Shown: piece by piece, positions 1 through 6,381 of the stretch | How positions within the stretch are numbered: the stretch's first letter is position 1 | Layout: every line of letters starts with the position of its first letter | Source of the DNA: JAGLHV01 sp023132075 [NCBI: bacterium] | Lineage (GTDB): Bacteria > CBDUZB01 > JAGLHV01 | Direction of reading: 5' to 3' | DNA length: 8,350 nt | Assembly: GCA_023132075.1 (NCBI GenBank) | Contig: JAGLYT010000058.1 | Span: 1 to 8,350 of the forward strand | The notes under the pieces: generated by a model | Told to the model about the DNA's origin: nothing | The model's database searches: none | The model's input: only the letters and a program-made list of their open reading frames with translations | Made by a program: the position numbers and the translations under genes

Positions 1-30
1 GGAGAAAATAGGGAGAAAATAGGGAAGAAT
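1..30. repeat. GGGA-phased short repeats outside the left RAYT end
   Basis: Three AT-rich units of 10-11 bases follow each other here: ggagaaaata, gggagaaaata and gggaagaata. They run straight into the terminal repeat aggggacgttgt. Similar GGA-(A/T)-TAGG spacing lies outside other element ends in the window (4589-4620 as its complement, and 1974-1991 with another unit). The array may be a binding or target site for the transposase, or the product of repeated end slippage. The function is inferred only. Confidence 0.6.
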
Positions 31-1092
31 AGGGGACGTTGTTTAAAATGTATAATATTATTGACAGAATCAGAAAAAATATATAGAGTTGGAATATGCC
101 AAGACAAGGAAGGATAGATTATCCCGGAACACTGCATCATATAATTGGGCGAGGGATTGAAAGAAGAAGAATATTTAAGGAAGATAAAGAAAAAGAGGAA
201 TTACTTCGCCGAATAAAATTAAATTTGGATAAAAGCAGTATGAGGTGTTATGCCTGGTGTATAATGGACAATCATTTTCATATGTTGCTTCTTACCGGGA
301 ATACGAAGCTATCGGAGTATATGAGACGGCTTTTGACGGGCTACGCTGTTTACTACAATAAAGTTAATAAACGGAAGGGACATCTTTTTGAGAATAGATA
401 TAAATCAATATTATGCGATAAAGATGAGTATTTATTGTCATTAATAAGATACATCCATTTGAACCCTGTAAAAGTAAAAGCAGCGGCTATTGAAGAATTA
501 GCGAAATATAAATGGTCAGGTCATCATGAAATTGTTGGTAAAGCCGAAAAAAATAATGTAATTGAAGTGAATGAAGTGCTGAGTTATTTTGGCAATAGTA
601 AAGGAAGAGCCGGAAGGGCGTATGTAAAATATATCAAAGAGGGAGTGGGATTAGAGGAAAATTATGAAGGTGGAGGATTAATAAGGAGTGCCGGTGGGTT
701 AGAAGAGTTATTAAAAAGGGGTAAAGACGATAAGGAGATGTTTGATGAAAGGATATTAGGAAGCGGCACATTTGTTGAAGAAATATTAAGGAAAACAGAA
801 AAAGCAGAAAAAAAGAAAATACACGATCTGAATAAGATTATCGATATTGTCAGCAGACATTATGAAAAGGGCCGGAAAGAAATATTAAACAGCCGGGTAA
901 AAGGAGTGAGGGAAGCAAGGGACCTGATAGTTTATTTGGGTGTTATTTACTTAGGAAAAAGTTTGAGGGAACTGGGCGAAGCTTTGGGGATAAAAAGGGC
1001 AGCGGCAAGTGCATCGATGTATCGGGCAAGAGAGCGGATAGAAGAAAAGGGGCTAGCAGAGGATATATTAAACAAATTGGACAACGTCCCCT
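31..1092 (+). mobile_element. Complete REP-associated tyrosine transposase (RAYT) element
   Basis: The unit is bounded by a perfect 12-bp inverted repeat, aggggacgttgt at 31-42 and acaacgtcccct at 1081-1092. A second subterminal match, TTGTTTAA at 39-46 and TTAAACAA at 1068-1075, lies just inside. The single intact gene fills almost the whole unit, and its stop codon overlaps the right repeat. Related GGGACGT ends recur at 1989, 2053, 2222-2229, 4457 and 4579-4588, so the family has been active or was copied repeatedly here. RAYTs are known to be single-copy relatives of IS200/IS605 transposases that act on palindromic repeats. Whether this copy still moves cannot be told from the sequence. 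Confidence 0.75.
61..89 (+). promoter_or_regulatory. Sigma70-type promoter of the RAYT gene, predicted leaderless
   Basis: TTGACA (61-66), a 17-bp spacer and TAGAGT (84-89, 4 of 6 matches to the -10 consensus) are followed by only six bases before the ATG at 96. The transcript should start at or next to the start codon, and there is no Shine-Dalgarno sequence. Remnant C (7322-7350) has exactly the same spacing, which supports the call despite the weak -10 box. Confidence 0.6.
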
Positions 1093-1094
1093 AA
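96..1094 (+). CDS. REP-associated tyrosine transposase (Y1/HUH) with DnaA-like C-terminal helix-turn-helix
   Basis: Single-strand DNA transposase of the IS200-like Y1 family. The start MPRQGRIDYPG is typical of RAYTs. The metal-binding HUH-type motif is H60-F-H62 in MDNHFHMLL, GHLFENRYKS follows at 95-104, and the likely catalytic tyrosine is Y119 in RYIHLNPVK. DERILGSGTFVEEIL (217-231) is a further RAYT-type motif. At 332 residues it is much longer than the minimal RAYTs of about 150-170. The extra part, roughly 240-320, contains VREARDLIVYLGVIYLG and SLRELGEALGIKR, laid out like DnaA domain IV (aromatic/aliphatic helix, then SLxEIG and a recognition helix). It probably binds the element ends. 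All key residues are present, so the enzyme looks functional. The stop codon lies partly in the right inverted repeat, so the last residues (DNVP) are encoded by the element end. The DnaA-like assignment is by eye. Confidence 0.9.
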   Translation: MPRQGRIDYPGTLHHIIGRGIERRRIFKEDKEKEELLRRIKLNLDKSSMRCYAWCIMDNHFHMLLLTGNTKLSEYMRRLLTGYAVYYNKVNKRKGHLFENRYKSILCDKDEYLLSLIRYIHLNPVKVKAAAIEELAKYKWSGHHEIVGKAEKNNVIEVNEVLSYFGNSKGRAGRAYVKYIKEGVGLEENYEGGGLIRSAGGLEELLKRGKDDKEMFDERILGSGTFVEEILRKTEKAEKKKIHDLNKIIDIVSRHYEKGRKEILNSRVKGVREARDLIVYLGVIYLGKSLRELGEALGIKRAAASASMYRARERIEEKGLAEDILNKLDNVP

Positions 1095-1144
1095 GTCTAA
1101 GAATTGCAGGTAAACTTTAAATCTATTTTAAGGAGATAACTAAA

Positions 1145-1891
1145 ATGTGTATTAAAAAAGTATTAAGTATTTTGTTTATTGGTTTGTTTATCAGTTCTTG
1201 TTCTACTCTGCCTAAACCTAATCCTATTAATTCTCTATTCCCGGTTGACCAGCAGAATTTAAAATATGAAAATGGGCATCCTGTAATACTCATGAAACAG
1301 GAAAATGCGAATGTTTCATTAGGATTTATAAAAAAAACTAATGAAGGGTTTGTTTTTGAAATGACAGTGACAAATAATTCCGCAAAACCAATTTTATTTG
1401 ACCCCGTGATGTCCTATTATAGTATCAATGTATCTTCAATAACTGTTCAAAAAGAATATGCTATAGATCCCGAAAGCAAAATTAATGAGATTGATAATAA
1501 ATTAGAAAAAGAAAAGCCGGCCTGCTATACTGCAGAACAAACAGACGCCTTTAGCGATACTCTCGATGTAGCTTTGGATATCGTAGATATTTTTAAAACT
1601 AATACGGAGGAAGAGATACGAATAAAAGAGGAAAAGGAAAAGGCGGAAGAAAAAGAGCAAGAAGAAAAATTGAAAAAAGAAGTTAATGAAATGAAAAAAT
1701 ATGAATCTTTAAAAAATGAATTACTAATAGGAAGAACGTTTTGGGCAGAAGAAAGTTTGCGAAAAAATACTGTAGAATCCGATAAATTCATTAAGGGATA
1801 TATCAGTTTTCCATATAATCAAAATGCAAATCAAATGAAAATGATAATTAATATCGAAGACAAAGTTTTTGAGTTTGATTTCAAGGGATAA
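1145..1891 (+). CDS. Putative lipoprotein, beta-sandwich domain with a charged coiled-coil insert
   Basis: The N-terminus is a lipoprotein signal: MCIKKV, a hydrophobic stretch, then ISSC with the lipidated cysteine at residue 19. A proline-rich linker follows. Residues about 50-105 read as beta strands (ANVSLGFIKK, GFVFEMTVTNNSAKPILFD), the pattern of a DUF4352-like or other Ig-like extracytoplasmic fold. Residues about 155-190 are almost entirely K and E, a likely helical hairpin or coiled coil. Residues 195-248 return to strands (SDKFIKGYISF, KMIINIEDKVFEFDF) and could complete the same sandwich, so the helix would be an insertion. The start is set by AAGGAG at 1130-1135, nine bases before ATG. 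The gene begins 50 bp after the RAYT stop with no terminator seen between, so read-through is possible. Function unknown; I do not recognise a named family. Confidence 0.75.
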   Translation: MCIKKVLSILFIGLFISSCSTLPKPNPINSLFPVDQQNLKYENGHPVILMKQENANVSLGFIKKTNEGFVFEMTVTNNSAKPILFDPVMSYYSINVSSITVQKEYAIDPESKINEIDNKLEKEKPACYTAEQTDAFSDTLDVALDIVDIFKTNTEEEIRIKEEKEKAEEKEQEEKLKKEVNEMKKYESLKNELLIGRTFWAEESLRKNTVESDKFIKGYISFPYNQNANQMKMIINIEDKVFEFDFKG

Positions 1892-1973
1892 TTTAGCTAA
1901 ACACAAAATAATTGATTGAGTCGGGGATAGAGGATGCAGGCAGACAGTTTAAGAAAATTAAATAAAAGGGAAA

Positions 1974-1997
1974 ACATGAGGGACATGAGGGACGTTC
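1974..1997 (+). repeat. Orphan RAYT-type left end with tandem 9-mer
   Basis: Two exact copies of acatgaggg (1974-1982 and 1983-1991) run into gggacgttc (1989-1997). This resembles the left end of the intact element, where GGGA-phased units precede gggacgttg. No matching gene or right end belongs clearly to it, so it is probably a broken or solo end. The region 1892-2052 holds no convincing open reading frame. Confidence 0.5.
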
Positions 1998-2052
1998 ATC
2001 AAAACATCAATTTAGTGACAAAAGGTTAAGGACTAAATATAAGACAACATAT

Positions 2053-2230
2053 GGGACGTAGCGTACTAACTTGACTAATTATAAACAGGAATAAATTATC
2101 CTGGCTTGAACGGAAGCAGATTTAAAAAAGAATTGAAAGTAAGTTTAAGTGGAATGAGGGGAAGAAGCAACTAAAAATGAACCCGAAGTAACACAAATAA
2201 TAATTAGTTCCTAAAAGACGCAACGTCCCT
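2053..2230 (+). pseudogene. RAYT remnant A (internally deleted element)
   Basis: The remnant runs from gggacgtagcg at 2053 to cgcaacgtccct at 2219-2230. Its first part (2056-2083) matches 7307-7334 of remnant C and keeps the TTGACT -35 box, but the -10 box and start codon are deleted. From 2087 it matches C again and translates as GINYPGLNGSRFKKELK. After a frameshift, 2159-2214 reads GEEATKNEPEVTQIIISS and a stop. These pieces align with the C-terminal helix-turn-helix of the intact RAYT (VIYLGKSLRELGEALGIKR). The remnant therefore keeps the element ends and a broken 3' domain and has lost the nuclease. It fills most of the gap between the lipoprotein and ankyrin genes. Confidence 0.65.
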
Positions 2231-2238
2231 AAAATTCC
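2156..2238 (+). repeat. 83-bp direct repeat, copy 1 (upstream of the ankyrin gene)
   Basis: This segment matches 4515-4597 with eight substitutions and no gaps (about 90% identity). It covers the end of the decayed RAYT reading frame, the right terminal repeat gcaacgtccc and the adjoining taaaattcc. It ends 26 bp before the ankyrin start codon. The two copies, in the same orientation, bracket the whole ankyrin gene. Confidence 0.85.
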
Positions 2239-2264
2239 TCCACCCCCAAAAAAGGAGTAAAAAA

Positions 2265-4478
2265 ATGAGAAGAAAAAAGTTAAATTTTGGTATTATTTTT
2301 TTTATTTTGTTTTTTTGTAATTGTGTCTATGGTTCCCGGATTCCTTTTGAAGCAGTTAAAAATAACGATGTTTCAGCAGTTAAAGAAGCTATACAAAAAG
2401 GTGCTAATATCGATGAAATGTATACCGCAGAATCTACATATGGGGAGGATAGTTGGGCGCCATTAGCGGTGGCTGCTTATTATAATTCTTTAGAAGTAGC
2501 AAAACTATTATTAGAAAAAGGAGCAAATATTGAAATTGAAAATTCATTTATTCCTATATCTTCTCCGTACGATATTCAATGGTCAATATTTCCATTTTAT
2601 GCTGTGACACCGTTGATGTTAGCGGCTATAAATAATTCTTTAGAAGCAGCAAAATTGTTGATACAAAAAGGTGCAGATGTTAATAAAAAAGACCATTGGG
2701 GAATGAGTGCATTAATGCGAGCTGCTGGTAAAGGGGATGGTTCTTTAGAGGTAGTAAGATTGCTAATAAAAAAAGGAGCGGATGTTAATCTGAAAAGCAA
2801 CGAAGGTATAACAGCTTTAATGGCTACAGCTTATTCTAATTCTTTAAAGATAGCTAAGTTGCTCATAGAAAATGGCGTAAATGATCTTAATGCCAAATAT
2901 AGAGAAGAACGCAACAATCATGATGGTTGGACAATATTAATGTTAGCAGCTGATAATAATTCTTTGGATGTAGCAAAATTATTAATAGAAAAAGGTGCAA
3001 ATATCAACGCAAAAGGTAATGATGCAAAGACTGCATTGCGTATTGCCCAAATGAAAGGACACAATGAAATTGTGGCAGCATTACTTGGAAAAGGTGGGGT
3101 GGAAAACCTTGTAATAATTCCCATAGAATGTATAGAGAAGGATTTGGTGTCAGAAGTTCAAAAAGCAATAGATAAAGGATCGGATGTTAATATAAGATAC
3201 AAAGGTGATTGGACACCACTGATGAAAGCTGCTGAAAATAATTCTTTAGAGGTAGCAAAGTTATTGATAAAAAAAGGGGCGGATATTAATGCGAAGATTG
3301 AATCTGACCGTTATAAGATTTTGGATAGATTACCCAATAATATAACAATCTTAATGATAGCGGCTGCAAAAAATTCATTGCAGGTAGCAGATTTATTGAT
3401 TAAGAAGGGAGTAGATATTGATGAGAGGGATAGTTCAGATTATAATGCATTAATTTGGGCATTAGAGAACAATTCTTTAGAAGTAGCAGAGCTATTGATT
3501 AAAAAAGGAGTTGATGTAAATGCAAAAGGTTGCGAGGGTGTGACTGCTTTAATGATAGCAAGTAAAAAAGGTTTTTTAAAAATAGCAAAACATTTAATTA
3601 GTAAAGGTGCGGATATCAATGATAAAAATGCCGGCGATCAAACAGCATTAATGTTTGCAGTTAAGCATAATTTTTTGGAAATAACAAAATTATTATTAAA
3701 CAAAGGAGCGGATACAAATATTAAGGACAAGTTAGGAAGGAGAACATTGGATTATGCTGATATGGATAAATCTTATGATGAAATAAAAGTATTGCTTAAA
3801 CAGCATGGAGTATTAAGCGCACTCATTCCTTATGAATTCATTAAGGATAATCAAGTTTCAAAAGTTAAAGAAGCGATAGAAAAGGGAGCTGATGTGAATA
3901 CAAAATACTTAGATTTCGATACAGCATTAATTAAAGCAGCAAAATCTAACTCTTTTGAAGTAGCAAAATTGTTAATAGAAAAAGGTGCCGGAGTTAATGA
4001 AGAAAGATATGAAGAAATTACTAATCGTATTTATACTGCATTGATAATTGCATCTGAAAATAATTTTTTGCCTATGGCAAAATTACTTATAGAAAATGGG
4101 GCAACTATTGATTACCAAGATATGGACGAAGGTAAAACAGCATTGATGTTAGCAGCCCAAAACAATTTTTTGGATATGGCAAAACTATTGATAGAAAAAG
4201 GGGCGAATATTAATGTCCGGGCTTATTTTGGTGAAGGAGAAACATCCTACGATGGTAAAACAGCACTGATATTAGCAGTCCAAAATAATTTTTTTGATAT
4301 GACAAAGCTATTAATAGAAAAAGGGGCGAATATTAATATAGAAGACATAGCAGGCAATACAGCATTAATTTATGCAAAAAAACAAGGCAACGAAAAATTA
4401 GTGGAGCTAATTAAGTTTTATTTAAGCAAAAACAAAAAAAGCAGAAAAAAAAATACGGGACGTTGCTTAAAGTCTTAA
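2265..4478 (+). CDS. Secreted ankyrin-repeat protein, about 20 repeats in three supermodules
   Basis: The start is fixed by AAAGGAG at 2251-2257. Residues 1-23 form a signal peptide (MRRKK, a Phe/Ile-rich core, likely cleavage after VYG), so the protein is exported. The rest is ankyrin repeats of the form TALMLAA-NNSLEVAKLLIEKGADIN. They fall into three supermodules, each opened by a similar cap repeat: IPFEAVKNNDVSAVKEAI (26-43), IPIECIEKDLVSEVQKAI (285-302) and IPYEFIKDNQVSKVKEAI (521-538). The first two close with an IV.LL-GV-like segment (268-279, 507-516). Longer loops (52-64, 92-112, 345-358, 580-588, 651-662) break the array. Ankyrin arrays bind proteins, so a periplasmic or extracellular binding role is likely; no enzymatic domain is seen. 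The array ends near 720 in a lysine-rich tail, and the last residues TGRCLKS are encoded by the left end of remnant B. CxxC-like cysteines at 18 and 20 do not form a lipobox. Confidence 0.9.
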   Translation: MRRKKLNFGIIFFILFFCNCVYGSRIPFEAVKNNDVSAVKEAIQKGANIDEMYTAESTYGEDSWAPLAVAAYYNSLEVAKLLLEKGANIEIENSFIPISSPYDIQWSIFPFYAVTPLMLAAINNSLEAAKLLIQKGADVNKKDHWGMSALMRAAGKGDGSLEVVRLLIKKGADVNLKSNEGITALMATAYSNSLKIAKLLIENGVNDLNAKYREERNNHDGWTILMLAADNNSLDVAKLLIEKGANINAKGNDAKTALRIAQMKGHNEIVAALLGKGGVENLVIIPIECIEKDLVSEVQKAIDKGSDVNIRYKGDWTPLMKAAENNSLEVAKLLIKKGADINAKIESDRYKILDRLPNNITILMIAAAKNSLQVADLLIKKGVDIDERDSSDYNALIWALENNSLEVAELLIKKGVDVNAKGCEGVTALMIASKKGFLKIAKHLISKGADINDKNAGDQTALMFAVKHNFLEITKLLLNKGADTNIKDKLGRRTLDYADMDKSYDEIKVLLKQHGVLSALIPYEFIKDNQVSKVKEAIEKGADVNTKYLDFDTALIKAAKSNSFEVAKLLIEKGAGVNEERYEEITNRIYTALIIASENNFLPMAKLLIENGATIDYQDMDEGKTALMLAAQNNFLDMAKLLIEKGANINVRAYFGEGETSYDGKTALILAVQNNFFDMTKLLIEKGANINIEDIAGNTALIYAKKQGNEKLVELIKFYLSKNKKSRKKNTGRCLKS
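4131..4337 (+). repeat. Recent duplication of an ankyrin unit
   Basis: Bases 4131-4214 and 4254-4337 are 84-bp copies, each starting ggtaaaacagca and ending ggggcgaatattaat, with a period of 123 bp. They are much more alike at the base level than other repeats in the gene, including at third codon positions. This suggests a recent unit duplication within the third supermodule. Confidence 0.65.
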
Positions 4479-4589
4479 AGTTTGAGGGCCTTAAGCAATG
4501 TTTATTATACAGGAGAGGGGAAGAAGTAAATAAAAAGGAACCAAAAGTAATACAAATAATAATTAGTTCTTAAAGGACGCAACGTCCCT
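4457..4589 (+). pseudogene. RAYT remnant B (short element with both ends)
   Basis: Gggacgttgc at 4457-4466 and gcaacgtccc at 4579-4588 form a perfect 10-bp inverted repeat around a 132-bp unit. Inside, 4505-4573 translates as LYRRGEEVNKKEPKVIQIII then SS and a stop. This matches remnant A (GEEATKNEPEVTQIIISS) and remnant C (VSKLYRRGE), so it is the last part of a RAYT C-terminal domain. The left end can also fold locally: TTGCTTAA at 4463-4470 pairs with TTAAGCAA at 4491-4498 across a 20-base loop. Subterminal hairpins are what Y1 transposases recognise in related systems. It is probably a non-autonomous, MITE-like copy. Its left end lies inside the ankyrin coding frame. Confidence 0.65.
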
Positions 4590-4597
4590 AAAATTCC
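4515..4597 (+). repeat. 83-bp direct repeat, copy 2 (downstream of the ankyrin gene)
   Basis: Partner of 2156-2238 at about 90% identity, offset by 2359 bp and in the same orientation. Recombination between the copies would remove the ankyrin gene and leave one repeat. Confidence 0.85.
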
Positions 4598-4620
4598 ACC
4601 TAAAATTCCACTAAAATTCC
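4589..4620. repeat. Triplicated taaaattcca units outside the right end of remnant B
   Basis: Three copies of taaaattcc (from 4589, 4601 and 4612), 11-12 bases apart, start directly at the right terminal repeat. On the minus strand they read GGAATTTTAGG leading into GGGACGTTG, the same layout as the units at 1-30 before the left end of the intact element. Remnant A has one such unit at 2230-2238. They lie in the gap between the convergent ankyrin and T9SS-cargo genes. Confidence 0.65.
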
Positions 4621-4656
4621 AAAATAACATTTCAAGACCTTGCCCGAAAATCATGG

Positions 4657-6381
4657 TTATTTTATGATGGCAATCTTTCTTGATTTTGTACCTTTTGAGT
4701 TTCTGGTTACAAGAATGTAGATTCCCGAGGCAAATCTATCAGGTACAAAACTGTAGGAAGATTCAGTTGTCTCATTTTCGTATAGTAAAATACCGTTTAG
4801 GGAATATATTTCTAATTTTGTCCGATCTGTTAAATTGGCAAAAGTAAGTTTTGAATGTTTTCCTTTAATATAAGGGTTTGGATACACTATTGTCCCGGGA
4901 AGGATTTCGGCCGGTTTTCTTACCTGTAAAGTTATTGTTTGTTCGGTTTTATTGCCGCTTAGATCATACGCAATCACTTTTATTTTATGGTCCCCCTGGG
5001 TTATGCCTTCGGTATTCCATAAATATTGATAAGGTAAATCAACGGTTGTATTAACCAATGCGCCATCAACATAAAATTCCACTTTACTGATTCCACAATC
5101 ATCCGTAGCCGAAACATCAATGGTGATTGTTCCCGATACTTGTGATCCATCAAGAGGAGAATTTATTGTCACAACCGGCATATGGATATCTCCGGCTCTT
5201 TGCAGGGCAAGCTCTTTAATGGTCTCATAAGACTGAAATTCCGGGGCCAGGCTATCATAAGCAAAGTATTTCTCGAAAGAGAATACGGCCGTATCTGCAC
5301 CCATCCACCCGCCATGGACCGGGTATGAATAAATTATTCCTTTTTTCTTGAAAAATTCATCTGCTACCCTTAAAAAACTGTTTTGCTCAGCGGTGCTTAA
5401 AATATTGGTGAATACACCTAATGGGGTATCAACAGTATCAGCCCAATCAATAAAAGAGATAATCGGAATATCCCCTCTTTTTTCTCTGATTGTCGTAATA
5501 CTTGTGTCCCACTTATCTTCATCTAATAACTGGCCCAAAACTTCTTCTTTGGTCGGGCTTTTAGTGACAAAATCAATCATTGGCGGCGGATAGGGATAGT
5601 TTTTCCAACCATCCCAGGTGCCGACATAAATACCCGGTTTGTAATTATGTAATTCGTCAACAATTTTTGATGCCGCTTCGTAAGATTTCTTAACTGCCGG
5701 ATCGTTTACATCCCCTATTAACTGTGTCAAAAAACCTGCTTGTGAAAATAACATATCAATCCAGATTGCATCTGAACCAAGATCGATCAATTTTTTCGCC
5801 CAACTCAAAATAAGTTCCTGGTATGCCGCGTTAGTTATATCTGGAAAGTAGCCAATCACGGTAGCTGGATCATATGTACTGCTATCAATGGATTGGTCTA
5901 CCCATAAACGCTTTTTTGCATATTCGCATTGAAACTCCACCTTAGATATCCCCACCACACCCAATGTTGCCGGATCCAGAGCCATATCCCAAGTAACCGG
6001 ATAAACAATATATTGTTTTGTTTTGGGGTTATAATCTGTTCTCCATAAGGCTTGTGCCGGTATCGCTCCGGTAAAAATAATGTCGGGCATTGCATTTTTA
6101 ACCGCTGATATAGAAGTGCCTATTTTATCATATTGGTGTTCCAGAAGGAAATGCCATTGCCAGCATCCGCGGAAAATCATATCTGCTCTCGTTCCCTGAA
6201 TTAGATTGATTTGGTCGTCAATATTTCTTCCCAAATCTTCCTGCATACCGTCACCTATGGACTCATAGAGAATTGCTACTTTAACATCGGAAAGATTTCC
6301 GGCCGAAAAAGCATTGGTTGGTGAAAAAAAGAAAATAAGCACAAAGATTATTGAGCAGGTTGAAACATCTAATATTTTCAT
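4657..6381 (-). CDS. Secreted protein: possible glycoside-hydrolase-like barrel, Ig-like domain, T9SS-type sorting domain
   Basis: Residues 1-27 form a signal peptide ending AFSAG. Residues about 32-395 alternate strands and helices in a way that suggests a TIM barrel of a glycoside hydrolase-like type: KVAILYE (34-40), ATVIGYFP (173-180), SDAIWIDMLF (203-212, acidic D209), PGIYVGTWDGW (249-259), IPIISFIDWAD (305-315, D312) and KGIIYSYPVHGGW (347-359). I cannot assign a family or confirm catalytic acids. Residues about 402-487 are a bacterial Ig-like domain (VTINSPLDGSQVSGTITI, KVEFYVDGALV, HKIKVIAYDLSGN). Residues about 497-574 are a type IX secretion C-terminal domain: VYPNPYIKG, LEIYSLNGILLYE, FASGIYILVTRN and KSRKIAIIK. 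The protein probably crosses the inner membrane by Sec and the outer membrane by a T9SS-like machine, then stays on the surface or is released. SD-like AAGAGG lies at 6391-6396 on the complement. It is convergent with the ankyrin gene. Confidence 0.85.
   Translation of the reverse strand: MKILDVSTCSIIFVLIFFFSPTNAFSAGNLSDVKVAILYESIGDGMQEDLGRNIDDQINLIQGTRADMIFRGCWQWHFLLEHQYDKIGTSISAVKNAMPDIIFTGAIPAQALWRTDYNPKTKQYIVYPVTWDMALDPATLGVVGISKVEFQCEYAKKRLWVDQSIDSSTYDPATVIGYFPDITNAAYQELILSWAKKLIDLGSDAIWIDMLFSQAGFLTQLIGDVNDPAVKKSYEAASKIVDELHNYKPGIYVGTWDGWKNYPYPPPMIDFVTKSPTKEEVLGQLLDEDKWDTSITTIREKRGDIPIISFIDWADTVDTPLGVFTNILSTAEQNSFLRVADEFFKKKGIIYSYPVHGGWMGADTAVFSFEKYFAYDSLAPEFQSYETIKELALQRAGDIHMPVVTINSPLDGSQVSGTITIDVSATDDCGISKVEFYVDGALVNTTVDLPYQYLWNTEGITQGDHKIKVIAYDLSGNKTEQTITLQVRKPAEILPGTIVYPNPYIKGKHSKLTFANLTDRTKLEIYSLNGILLYENETTESSYSFVPDRFASGIYILVTRNSKGTKSRKIAIIK

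Noticed and set aside
1-40. CRISPR array or long tandem repeat
   Set aside because: The units are only 10-11 bases without spacers and end at a transposon terminus.
1525-1906. Minus-strand open frames opposite the lipoprotein gene
   Set aside because: They mirror the K/E-rich codons as runs of Ser and Phe, have no ribosome-binding site, and overlap a well-supported gene.
2265-2334. Ankyrin protein as a lipoprotein
   Set aside because: The cysteines at 18 and 20 are preceded by LFF and FCN, not a lipobox; cleavage after VYG is more likely.
2053-4589. Composite transposon carrying the ankyrin gene
   Set aside because: RAYT elements are not known to move composite cargo, and neither flanking remnant has a nuclease; direct-repeat flanks are reported as structure only.
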